A DNA stretch of 29,017 bases from Promethearchaeota archaeon (lineage in GTDB: Archaea; Asgardarchaeota; Lokiarchaeia; Sigynarchaeales; SOKP01), in the NCBI GenBank assembly GCA_016839905.1, contig JAEOTJ010000344.1:1-29017 (forward strand). The letters are read 5' to 3'. Positions 1 to 7,150 of the stretch are shown piece after piece. The position numbers and the translations under genes are program-made. Within the stretch, counting starts at the first letter, position 1, and the number at the start of each line of letters is the position of its first letter. The notes beneath the pieces are model-generated. The model searched no databases. It saw nothing but the letters and a program-made list of their open reading frames with translations, and had not been told where the DNA came from.

Positions 1-37
1 CCGTTTTCTCAATTTGAATTTGTTCCGCAAGCTTCAT
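1..37 (-). CDS. probable 5' end of a leftward gene running off the window
   Basis: An ATG on the minus strand at 37-35 opens a frame with no stop to the window edge (MKLAEQIQIEKT). An archaeal TATA-like element on the same strand (59-72) is centred about 29 nt upstream, which fits a leaderless transcript beginning at or near this ATG. Only 12 codons are visible, so no product can be named. The repeat copy at 4100-4230 keeps the same TATA-to-ATG arrangement, but its frame stops after five codons (MKLME), so it looks like a dead or promoter-only copy. The call rests on the promoter geometry and the open frame, and it is weak because of its length. Confidence 0.35.
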   Translation of the reverse strand, partial: MKLAEQIQIEKT

Positions 38-160
38 TATTACAAATAACAAATCTTCCTTTATTTAAATAATAAAAGAGTTAAAGAATTTAGAAATTTT
101 TAAAAAGAAGGTAAATTAAAAATAATCTATTAATAATAAAATAGCGATAATTAAAAAATG
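29..160. repeat. diverged dispersed repeat, copy A
   Basis: This block begins with aagcttcattat and ends at an ATG (158-160). It aligns almost without gaps to 4100-4230, which begins with the same 12 bases and ends at the ATG of the ABC ATPase gene. The distance from block start to ATG is 129 nt here and 128 nt there. By eye, well over half of the aligned positions are identical, including a shared tttatttaaa element. The similarity seems to extend a little further left (ttgttcc versus ttattcc). It may be a duplicated promoter region or a remnant of a mobile element; no terminal inverted repeats were seen. Confidence 0.55.
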
Positions 161-377
161 ACTGAAAATGAGGAAAATCTATTAGATATATATATTAAAA
201 TTGATATATTTTATATCAGTGCTTAAGATTAGTTAGATTTCTAATTAGTCTTTAGTACGATTCTATTTTTTTTCTTCTTTTCAACATATATCGAAATTTG
301 ATTAAATATTAAAAAATAATACTATTTATATTTATACTATATTAAAAAAAAAAAATTATAGGAGAGTTTTTTTAAAA
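38..377. other. intergenic region upstream of the E1-like gene
   Basis: This AT-rich stretch holds repeat copy A, a leftward TATA element and the E1 promoter. It also holds a 22-codon open frame at 158-226 that begins MTENEEN, like the E1 start MTENKED. The sequence aaaaatgactgaaaat occurs both there and at the real start (373-388), so the 5' end of the E1 gene may have been partly duplicated. No protein gene or RNA gene can otherwise be supported. Confidence 0.5.
322..366 (+). promoter_or_regulatory. promoter and ribosome binding site of the E1-like gene
   Basis: A TATA-rich element (tatttatatttatactatatt, within 322-345) lies upstream of 378, followed by a Shine-Dalgarno-like aggagag at 360-366 with an 11-nt spacer to the ATG. 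The purine-rich site supports 378 as the start, although many other genes in this window look leaderless. Confidence 0.45.
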
Positions 378-2034
378 ATGACTGAAAATAAAGAAGATAT
401 TGCTAAATCTCGGATGTATGCAAGACAGCAACTCATCGATGGATGGGATCAAGATGTTGTAAATGAAGGACGCATCATGATTGTGGGCGTAGGCGCATTA
501 AATGCGTTATATTTAATAACGTATGTGTAAGGATGCGAAATAGCTAAAGACTTCGCTCTTATGGGTATCGGTAAGTTAATCTTGGTGGATTTAGATACGA
601 TTGAAACATCAAATTTATCCAGACAAATGTTATTTAGGCCGGGCGATGAAGGGCGCCCGAAAGCAGAAGTCGCAGCAGAGAGATTGAAAGAAATGAATCC
701 TTTCCTAAAGATAGATTTTTACTTTGAAAAACTACAAAAATTGCCAACATCTGTCTATGAAGAAGCAGATGTAGTAATCATGGCATTGGATAACTTTAAC
801 GCCAGATTAGACTTAAATAAGATATGTCTTAGACTCAAAAAACCAATAGTGGAAGGAGAGAATTATTCATCTCATTTCGAGATTTCCCTAAAGCACTGTT
901 GGATTTGAAGGTCATGTCCAAATAATCATCCCAGAAGGATCAGAAATACAATATAAAAATCGTGAGGCTGAAATAGAAAAACTAATTGAATCTGAATTAT
1001 GGTATGTTGAGGGACCTGAATACTCGGAGTATTTTCGAGCAAAAGAAAAAATAGAAGAATTGGAAGATATGGTTTATATCCTTAAGGAACAACACATTGA
1101 GCCTGTAAGAGCTAAAATGCGTGAAAAAATTGAGAAAGAGTTTGATGAGAAATATGCAATGGATCTTTTAGACAGAACCGCATGCTATCGTTGCATGGTC
1201 CCTATTCCCCCTGCGGATAGTAAATTAGTTGCGGCATGCACTTTAAAGGGATTACCACGTAATAGAAATCACTGTGTTATAAAGGCTGAAGTAGATTTCG
1301 AAAAAGAATATGGTCATAAACCAGATATGAATGATGATGATGAAGTCTTAAAATTGAAAACATTGGCCCAAGATCAATTAGAAAAATTACGTGAACGCGT
1401 CTTTAATGAAAATATTACTGAGGAAAAGCTAGCAGAAATGACTGAAGCTGAGATTCAAGAAATGAAAAATAATATAGAAAAAACTTTTGGTTCAGATTAT
1501 AAATTTGAAGAAATGGAAAATATCTTGGGAAACAAGATTGCTGCCATTCAAACAGTTAGCTCAATTATTTCATCAATTGAATCTCAAGAAGCTCTAAAAC
1601 TCTTATTTAGGGTCAAAGGGAGAAACATAGGTCCTCCAATGGATCCTCCATATGTGAATTATAATGGAGTTTATGGACAATTTGATGCCTTAGATATAAC
1701 TAAGAGAGATGATTGCCTCGCTTGCGGAAAGATTGAAGGAGAAGAGAACGTTCAAATCGTAGTTCCTTTTGATGCGGATGTGGAATACATTTTCAAGGCA
1801 ATGGAAATCATTGAGCATCCCTTAGATTCAGAAACATGGATGATTACAAATCCAATGAATAAAGAAATTTATTGGGATCCTACTTCAAGTAATCCTATTT
1901 TCAAGGATCCAAAAGTAAAGCTACAGGGAGATTTAAAGATAAAAAGCAATGATATTCTTAATTTAACACCTCTAGGAAAAATGATTCAAGAAACCGAAAT
2001 CAAAAAATATAATGTAATCATTACATTCATGTAA
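378..2034 (+). CDS. E1-like ubiquitin-activating enzyme (ThiF/Uba2-Uba3 type), interrupted by two mini-introns
   Basis: E1 enzymes adenylate the C-terminus of a ubiquitin-like protein and take it up on a cysteine as a thioester. Read as 378-500 + 531-858 + 893-2034, the gene encodes 530 residues. Visible features, in spliced numbering: an E1-type R/Q-rich start (MYARQQ), GVGALG nucleotide loop (37-42), acidic VDLD (60-63), NLSRQ (69-73), K85, MALDN (125-129), EGGTVGFEGH (149-158), CYRC zinc ligands (248, 251), catalytic-type Cys266 in ACTLKGLP with HC at 277-278, second CxxC (425, 428), and a C-terminal segment where a ubiquitin-fold domain is expected. This matches SAE2/UBA3-type E1 subunits. 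Without removal of 501-530, translation ends at an in-frame TAA (528-530); without removal of 859-892, the frame shifts. No ubiquitin, E2 or deubiquitinase gene lies nearby. The alternative is a decayed pseudogene, but exact motif restoration and the intact 380-codon 3' part argue against that. Confidence 0.85.
501..530 (+). other. candidate 30-nt BHB-type intron 1 in the E1-like gene
   Basis: These 30 nt separate GVGAL from GCEIAKD within the nucleotide-binding loop and end with an in-frame TAA. The insert folds as a 9-bp hairpin (502-510 with 516-524, one G·U, loop 511-515). A 4-bp central helix pairs exon bases 495-498 (gcat) with 525-528 (gtgt), including two G·U pairs. Between these helices lie 3-nt bulges taa (499-501) and aag (529-531). 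Cutting after the second base of each bulge removes precisely 501-530, the geometry used by the archaeal tRNA splicing endonuclease. The outer exon-exon helix is weak (only c494-g532 is clear). The excision is seen as a frame and motif repair; actual splicing is inferred. Confidence 0.75.
859..892 (+). other. candidate 34-nt BHB-type intron 2 in the E1-like gene
   Basis: These 34 nt split a glycine codon (g858 + gc893-894) and shift the frame; removal gives EG-G-TVGFEGH. Flanking exon bases 843-851 and 894-902 form a 9-bp helix with one G·U. Inside it, 854-856 (agg) pair with 887-889 (cct). Bulges aga (857-859) and aag (891-893) surround the predicted cuts after their second base. The insert continues with gaa/ttc (860-862 with 884-886) and a 5-bp hairpin (869-873 with 879-883). 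The central helix is imperfect: 3 bp plus an A·A mismatch, and g852 is unpaired. A boundary one base earlier (858-891) would give Ser instead of Gly. Confidence 0.72.
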
Positions 2035-2051
2035 AAACATAATTTTTTATT

Positions 2052-2663
2052 TTAATTTCTAATATTTAATTTTCTATTTACAAGTTTTATAATTTCATCA
2101 ATAAGGTAAGCAGCAATATTCGCATTTTTTCCTGTTTGTAGATCTTTTGGAAGATCACCAAAATAGATCATTTCCTCTTTTTTAACTTTAAAATGTTGTT
2201 GTATTTTTAATAATCCTTTAGGATCAGGTTTCCATTTCCTCACGTCCTCTCTCCCCGTGATAAAATCAAATTCTTCAGAGATATTTGCTAGTTTTAATGC
2301 TTCTATTATGCCTTTACGGGTATTAAGAGAACATATAGCAAATTTAACGTCCTTATTAACGCCAAAATCTTCTTTATTCTTAATAAAATAAACCGGTTCT
2401 TTAATTATCTTGCTTTCAGGAATCCCTTTTAGTTCATATTCTCGAATGATATTAAAAAAAATAGATAATTCTTTCTCATCATCTCTTCCTACAATATAAT
2501 CAAGGCAATCAGTTATAGTAGCAAAGTTAGATGAGTCAGTATTATAAATTTTTGAATATCTATCGCTTAGTAAATTTTTTAAATATATCCAATCTACTGC
2601 CAGTCTAACTAATGTACCGTCCAAATCGAATATGATTATTTTTTTACCTGTAAAAGAGACCAT
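2052..2663 (-). CDS. HAD superfamily phosphatase
   Basis: A haloacid dehalogenase-fold hydrolase of 203 residues, probably a soluble phosphomonoesterase. Motif I is FDLDGTLV near residues 12-19, with the nucleophile and general acid aspartates. The motif II Ser/Thr lies in AICSLNT, the motif III lysine in RKWKPDP, and motif IV is YFGDLPKDLQTG. The alpha-helical cap between motifs I and II and the overall length resemble phosphoglycolate phosphatase or Gph-like enzymes, but the substrate cannot be read from sequence. It converges on the E1 gene, with a T-rich gap of 17 nt between them. A TATA-like element on the minus strand near 2689-2698, about 30 nt upstream of the ATG, suggests a leaderless mRNA. 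Confidence 0.85.
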   Translation of the reverse strand: MVSFTGKKIIIFDLDGTLVRLAVDWIYLKNLLSDRYSKIYNTDSSNFATITDCLDYIVGRDDEKELSIFFNIIREYELKGIPESKIIKEPVYFIKNKEDFGVNKDVKFAICSLNTRKGIIEALKLANISEEFDFITGREDVRKWKPDPKGLLKIQQHFKVKKEEMIYFGDLPKDLQTGKNANIAAYLIDEIIKLVNRKLNIRN

Positions 2664-2816
2664 TTCTTACTCTTCTTAAATGATGATGATTATAGATACT
2701 TTACTTAATTAAAACTAAAAAAAAGCTTTTATGAAGAAAAAATAAAACATTTTAATGATTAAAGTCGGAGGTTTAACCAAAAAAAAAAGAATTAGAATTA
2801 AAAGGGATAAAAAACT

Positions 2817-2824
2817 TTATATTA
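2817..2824 (+). promoter_or_regulatory. TATA element deciding the start of the B-box-like gene
   Basis: The element tttatatt is centred about 25 nt before the ATG at 2845. It lies inside the longer open frame that begins at 2755. This spacing is what a leaderless archaeal transcript starting at 2845 would show, so it favours the shorter protein. Confidence 0.45.
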
Positions 2825-2844
2825 ATCTAAAAACTAATTCATAC

Positions 2845-3366
2845 ATGCCAAAGGAATTAACATGTTATTATCATCCTGAAATTGAAGCTGATGCAAAGTG
2901 TGATAAATGCGGAAAGATTATCTGCTTGGAATGTGTTAAGAATTTTAATACACATATTCGTGGATCTAACTCTTCTTATTATAGCTCTCGTCACCAATAT
3001 TGTATTCCATGCTATATTGACATTGAAGGGAAGCGTTTAGCAGGGTTAAGTTTTCGTAAAGGAACTATATCTCTTATTATTGCATTCACGGTTTCTGTGA
3101 TTCTTCTTTTAATACCCTTATCGATTGGAATTCTTTGGGAACCTGACAGTTCTTATTCTAATCGTGTTTTTTATTCAGGTCAAATGAATTCTAAAAGATT
3201 CCTTATGTTTATACCAATTATTCTCATAATTATTTTATCCATTTCAGCAGTTTTAATAATGATATTTAGAATTCAGTATTATAAGGTAAAACACCCAATA
3301 AAAATAGCAGAAGTCAAAAAGAAACGTGAAGACTTTTTCAAAACAGTTACAAATCCTAAAGTCTAA
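2845..3366 (+). CDS. B-box-like zinc-finger membrane protein
   Basis: Predicted 173-residue protein starting MPKELTCYYHP; the frame is open back to an ATG at 2755, which would add 30 mostly basic residues. The N-terminal part has zinc-ligand spacing like B-box zinc fingers: C7, H10, C19, C22, C27, C30, H37, then C53 and C56. Two hydrophobic segments (about 74-97 and 119-142) should anchor it in the membrane with the zinc domain and a basic tail on the same side. B-box domains usually mediate protein-protein contacts, often beside ubiquitin ligases, but no RING domain is visible here and no function should be assumed. The shorter start is chosen from the TATA position and from where the domain begins. 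Confidence 0.65.
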   Translation: MPKELTCYYHPEIEADAKCDKCGKIICLECVKNFNTHIRGSNSSYYSSRHQYCIPCYIDIEGKRLAGLSFRKGTISLIIAFTVSVILLLIPLSIGILWEPDSSYSNRVFYSGQMNSKRFLMFIPIILIIILSISAVLIMIFRIQYYKVKHPIKIAEVKKKREDFFKTVTNPKV

Positions 3367-3413
3367 ATATTTTATTTTTACTTTTTATTTTTTCTATAAT
3401 AGAGACCATTTTT

Positions 3414-3977
3414 TCACTGAGTAGTATTTTTTTCATTATTATTTATATATGGTGTTTTTTGGTTATCTATTTCCTGCTCCTTTTTTATCCATATCCATAT
3501 TATACTATAACAGATTAAGATAGGAATAGTTTGCATTGCCTTTATGAGAAAAAAGGGATTAAAAGAGTTAATATAGCCAAAAGAGATTGTGATATCAGCG
3601 ATTAAAGCCCCCACAACAATACATGAAAAGATAATAATTAGTATCTTTATTTTTCCCATTTTTCTCATTTTCGGTTTTTTCAAACAATAAAAACCATATA
3701 TAAGTATTATGAAATGAATTGGAATAAACATCCCTAAAAATAATCCAAATACATTACCTAACTCGTAATAATGAGACATATTCAATAAAATTCCATAAAT
3801 AACTAAAAAAATTTGAAATATTTCAATGATAACTATGATTACTGATAAAAATGATTTACGATAAGCCCTCCTTTGTTCATGTTTGATAATACCAAGAATA
3901 ATTAAGGTTATTAAAAATATTAAAGAGCTAAGTCCTAATATGAAAATTGATGTTGTAAGATTATTTCTTTCTGTCAT
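3414..3977 (-). CDS. multi-pass membrane protein of unknown function
   Basis: I do not recognise this 187-residue protein. It has about five hydrophobic segments (roughly residues 8-30, 42-66, 76-98, 109-133, 142-163) separated by short basic loops (KHEQRRAYRK, KKPKMRKMGK), with a polar Asn/Lys-rich tail. This pattern indicates an integral membrane protein with positive loops at the cytoplasmic face. There are no charged residues or motifs inside the membrane segments that would suggest a catalytic or transport role. It converges with the B-box-like gene across a T-rich 47-nt gap that probably terminates both transcripts. Confidence 0.6.
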   Translation of the reverse strand: MTERNNLTTSIFILGLSSLIFLITLIILGIIKHEQRRAYRKSFLSVIIVIIEIFQIFLVIYGILLNMSHYYELGNVFGLFLGMFIPIHFIILIYGFYCLKKPKMRKMGKIKILIIIFSCIVVGALIADITISFGYINSFNPFFLIKAMQTIPILICYSIIWIWIKKEQEIDNQKTPYINNNEKNTTQ

Positions 3978-4099
3978 TTTTTCATCTTTTTTTTATTAGA
4001 TGCTAAATTATTAATGAACTTATTAAGATATAAATCTTATCTCTTAATTTTTATATCTAAGGATTTCTGCTATACTAAGATGATATTATTTTATTCCAT

Positions 4100-4230
4100 A
4101 AGCTTCATTATCATAAAACCTAAATCCTCTTTTATTTAAAAAAATAAGAATTTAATGGATCTAGAAATTACTAAAAAATCGGTAAAAAATATAAAATAAT
4201 CATAATATATAACCAAAAGAAATAAAAATG
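4100..4230. repeat. diverged dispersed repeat, copy B
   Basis: This is the counterpart of 29-160. It begins with aagcttcattat and ends at the ATG of the ABC ATPase gene. On the minus strand it keeps the ATG AAG CTT start and the tttatttaaa promoter element of copy A, but the frame stops after five codons. This suggests that a promoter region was duplicated and then reused in front of the ABC operon. Confidence 0.55.
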
Positions 4231-5220
4231 AGAAAAATTAGTAGAAATAATATGGAGGATACAATCGTAATAAAAACAAAGAATCTCACAAAATATTATG
4301 GAAAGTCTCGTGGAATTGAGAATTTAACCCTTGAGGTAAAAAAAGGTGAGATCTTTGGGCTACTCGGACCAAATGGAGCTGGAAAAACTACCACCATTAG
4401 AGTCCTACTTGACTTCATTCGGCGGACTTCGGGAGAAGCTCAAGTATTTGGAATGGACGTGAAACAACATAGTACTGAAATTCGAAGGAGAACTGCTTAT
4501 TTACCTGGTGAATTGGGATTTTATGAAGAAAAAACGGTGCGAAAAAACCTTCAATTCCTTTTAAGGATGTATAATAAACCTGTACCCGATAGAAGGATTG
4601 AAGATTTGGCAGATCGCCTTGATTTAGCTTTAGACCGAAAAGTAAAAGAACTTAGCAAGGGTAACAAGCAAAAGATCGGAATTGTCCTTACTTTTGCACC
4701 AGAAACTGAGCTATTAATCGTTGACGAACCTACATCAGGATTGGATCCTTTTATTACGAACGAGTATTACAAAATACTTTACGAACAGCAAAAAGAAATG
4801 GACACTACAATTCTTCTAAGCTCTCATCTTTTGGGTGAGGTTGAGAAAGTTGCTCATCGGGTGGGTATAATTAAAGAAGGAACGATCGTGGAATCAGAGA
4901 CCGTTCAACACCTAAAAAAAATAGCCTTGAAAAAAATTAATATAGAATTTCCCACCACCATTGAACTACAAAAATTTAATTCTAACATCCCAACTGGAAC
5001 TGTTGATAACTTAAAAATAAGCGGAACGAGCGTTTCTCTTACAGTTTCTCGTAAAAATCTAACTAAAATCTTAGATATTCTAGGAAAGGTCGAAAAGGTA
5101 AGCGATTTAGATATTAAAAGTCCCGATCTCGAGGATATATTCATGAAATATTATGAAACAAGTTCGAGCAACGTGGATTCATTAGAAAAGAAGAAAAATA
5201 AAGCTGAGGAGAGTGATTGA
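4228..5220 (+). CDS. ABC-2 type transporter ATP-binding protein
   Basis: The ATPase of a CcmA/DrrA-like export system, driving transport by the permease encoded 4 nt downstream. Walker A is GPNGAGKTT (47-55), the ABC signature is LSKGNKQK (a variant of LSGGQ), Walker B is LLIVDEPTSGLDP, and the H-loop is LLSSHLLGEV. The Q-loop position reads YLPGE, as is common in this subfamily. After the nucleotide-binding domain there is a C-terminal extension of about 100 residues ending in a charged tail. An alternative start at 4252 (MEDTIVIKTKNL) begins closer to the conserved domain. A TATA-like element lies at 4203-4212. The substrate is unknown; this class often handles drugs, lipids or polysaccharides. 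Confidence 0.9.
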   Translation: MRKISRNNMEDTIVIKTKNLTKYYGKSRGIENLTLEVKKGEIFGLLGPNGAGKTTTIRVLLDFIRRTSGEAQVFGMDVKQHSTEIRRRTAYLPGELGFYEEKTVRKNLQFLLRMYNKPVPDRRIEDLADRLDLALDRKVKELSKGNKQKIGIVLTFAPETELLIVDEPTSGLDPFITNEYYKILYEQQKEMDTTILLSSHLLGEVEKVAHRVGIIKEGTIVESETVQHLKKIALKKINIEFPTTIELQKFNSNIPTGTVDNLKISGTSVSLTVSRKNLTKILDILGKVEKVSDLDIKSPDLEDIFMKYYETSSSNVDSLEKKKNKAEESD

Positions 5221-5224
5221 TTAG

Positions 5225-6043
5225 ATGGGTCAACTTCTAGCAATAGTTAAAGAAAATGTTAAAGACAAGAAGTGGCTAACTCTTCTTCTTGGGGGAATGA
5301 CGGGATTGCTGGGGATTTTAATAATATATATGATAGCCCAACTCGATTTAGAAGCTATGGATGCTGTTTTCGAATACTTCCCAGAAGAAATGCTAGATTT
5401 TTTTGGAGGGGCGTCTGCCATAAGTAGTCCTTATGGTTTCCTTACCATTGAAATATTTAGTTTTATGTGGTTGTATGCGGGGATATATTTGATTTTTTCT
5501 GCCAGTTCGCTTCTAGCGCAAGAAGTCGAAAAAAAAACCATCGAGTTGTCCTTGTCAAAACCAATAACTAGAACTAAGTTTTTGGGTTGTAAAATCGTTT
5601 CGCAATATGTGGTTATAATAATCATGATGGCTTTAACGTTCCTTATACTCTCTGGAGGGATAGCAATTTCCCAAGATTTCATAGACGAGGGCCTTTATTG
5701 GGATCGCGTGTGGGGGACATTCATTGTAGTTGTCCTATTTTTAGGGGCTTTATCAATGATTGCCTTTTTCGGCTCAACAATCTTCCTTAACTCCAAGAAA
5801 GCTATGATAATAGGCATAGTGGCACTCTTTTTGATGTATTTTATCAACGGATTTTATTCTTATTTGGATGAACTCGAAAACTGGAAATATTTTACGCTTT
5901 TTTATTACTACAATCCCGTCGATTACCTCGTAGAAGCAGATGTTGATTTATTTATTCGGGATATAATTGTATTAACATCGATAAATTCCGCGTTTGTACT
6001 CGGAAGCCTCGTAGTTTTCAATAAAAAAGACATTCCTAATTAA
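5225..6043 (+). CDS. ABC-2 type transporter permease
   Basis: A 272-residue membrane protein with about six hydrophobic segments: residues near 18-38, 72-93, 126-148, 165-188, 190-207 and 242-262. It carries the ABC-2 pattern in which a cytosolic stretch (EVEKKTIELSLSKPITRTKF) precedes the third helix and couples to the ATPase. It is preceded by gaggag about 11 nt upstream of the ATG and starts 4 nt after the ATPase stop, so the two genes form an operon. The large loop after the first helix contains many acidic residues. It probably works as a homodimer with the ATPase dimer. Substrate unknown. Confidence 0.88.
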   Translation: MGQLLAIVKENVKDKKWLTLLLGGMTGLLGILIIYMIAQLDLEAMDAVFEYFPEEMLDFFGGASAISSPYGFLTIEIFSFMWLYAGIYLIFSASSLLAQEVEKKTIELSLSKPITRTKFLGCKIVSQYVVIIIMMALTFLILSGGIAISQDFIDEGLYWDRVWGTFIVVVLFLGALSMIAFFGSTIFLNSKKAMIIGIVALFLMYFINGFYSYLDELENWKYFTLFYYYNPVDYLVEADVDLFIRDIIVLTSINSAFVLGSLVVFNKKDIPN

Positions 6044-6077
6044 AAACATTAAATTATTATTTATTTATAAAAATCTT

Positions 6078-6593
6078 TTACTTCTCCATATCATTAATAT
6101 CTTTTTGAATTTCTATTAGAAGCTCCATATATATCTTAATAACTGGAGAAAAGGAGCTTACTAGTTTATAAAATCCTTGGTAACCTTCTAAATGTTCTAG
6201 TTGTTTTTTTTTAGTTTCCATTTCATTTTTAATTATTTTTAGATCATTTTCCCATTTACCTAAGTGTTCAATAATATTTTTTGTATATTTTAAAAATGTA
6301 AGTCCTGCTGAGGTACTTACATATGTAATTTTACCTTTAGGTGAAACATCTGCTACTTTAATAAGTCCGATATCCACCATTTTATTAATCTCCTGGGATA
6401 TCTTACCCGCAGATAATCCTGTAACTTGCCTGATAAACTTTTGAGTTAGGAATTTTCTCGTAATAAAAAGCCCAAGTATCTTAATAAATGCAGGATCTTT
6501 ACTCCTAAACACGGGCCAATTAATTAAATAATTCAAAATCTGATCCTCTATAAACCTTACTTCTGGATCAAATTCAACAGGATTATCCAACAC
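6078..6593 (-). CDS. MarR/GbsR-like winged-helix regulator (second gene of pair)
   Basis: A 171-residue DNA-binding protein with a GTG start. A winged helix-turn-helix occupies about residues 38-100: FLTQKFIRQVTGLSAGKISQEINKM is the helix-turn-helix and ISPKGKITYV-like residues form the wing. A long charged helix follows (ENDLKIIKNEMETKKKQLEHLE), which would form a coiled-coil dimer interface as in GbsR-type proteins. It lies 30 nt downstream of a paralogous regulator on the same strand, and the two are probably co-transcribed. Its position between two ABC transporter operons suggests that it controls one or both. The ligand or signal is unknown. Confidence 0.75.
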   Translation of the reverse strand: MLDNPVEFDPEVRFIEDQILNYLINWPVFRSKDPAFIKILGLFITRKFLTQKFIRQVTGLSAGKISQEINKMVDIGLIKVADVSPKGKITYVSTSAGLTFLKYTKNIIEHLGKWENDLKIIKNEMETKKKQLEHLEGYQGFYKLVSSFSPVIKIYMELLIEIQKDINDMEK

Positions 6594-6623
6594 TTATCAC
6601 ATTATTATTTTATATCTCAAATA

Positions 6624-7136
6624 TTATAATTTATCTATAGCTTCAGAAAAAATTTTTTGATAAAAATCCATAACTTCTCCTAATTGTTCTAATCTTTCAT
6701 ATAAAATTAAAGCTCCTTTTTTATTTTGAGTCATAAGTGGTTTTAAATCTTCTATATATTTTTTCAAAAAAGGTTTTACGTTCCTTAAATTTGCCAAAAA
6801 TAATTTTATTCCAGCTGAGCCAAAATCTTCTATATTTATTGCAATGGAATACTTGTATGTATGAGTTCCAGGGATAAGCTCTTTTTTTATTAAATTTAAT
6901 CCTGTTCCAATTGATAATAAAGTTGAAATTGCACCTGTTGATAGTCCCGATTTTTGATGCATTTGTTTCTGCGTTAACGCCCCAAAAGTAGATAAATAAT
7001 ATGAGATTAATGCCAGTTTAGGGCTAGTTCTCTTTTGTTCAACAATATCAAGATAAAAATCTAAAATCTTTTCGGCATATGGTCTTAATTTTATGTCAAA
7101 ATTCTCAATCTGTTTTTTTTTATCCAAATCTTGCAT
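6624..7136 (-). CDS. MarR/GbsR-like winged-helix regulator (first gene of pair)
   Basis: A 170-residue paralogue of the next gene in the operon, with the same order: an N-terminal helical region, a winged helix-turn-helix (ALTQKQMHQKSGLSTGAISTLL, about residues 52-75), a wing (GTHTYKYSIAI) and a C-terminal helical part for dimerisation. It is divergent from the MacB-type ABC operon, with about 200 nt between starts. That space contains a palindrome near its own promoter (7151-7168) and a pair of 17-nt inverted repeats around the ABC promoter. This layout is typical of a repressor that controls itself and the neighbouring exporter. Which of the two paralogues binds which site cannot be decided from sequence. 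Confidence 0.78.
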   Translation of the reverse strand: MQDLDKKKQIENFDIKLRPYAEKILDFYLDIVEQKRTSPKLALISYYLSTFGALTQKQMHQKSGLSTGAISTLLSIGTGLNLIKKELIPGTHTYKYSIAINIEDFGSAGIKLFLANLRNVKPFLKKYIEDLKPLMTQNKKGALILYERLEQLGEVMDFYQKIFSEAIDKL

Positions 7137-7150
7137 CTTTATATATATCT

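Noticed and set aside
158..226. 22-codon open frame starting MTENEEN
   Set aside because: Too short, AT-driven composition and no family; it is treated as a duplicated start region, not a gene.
378..530. Separate 50-residue protein ending at the TAA at 528-530
   Set aside because: Its last residues interrupt the GxGxxG loop and the same frame resumes at once with E1 sequence, so it is the unspliced 5' part of the E1 gene.
851..908. Simple frameshift or sequencing error as the cause of the E1 break
   Set aside because: The discrepancy is a 34-nt insertion with matched ends and folding, not a one- or two-base change, and a second insertion exists in the same gene.
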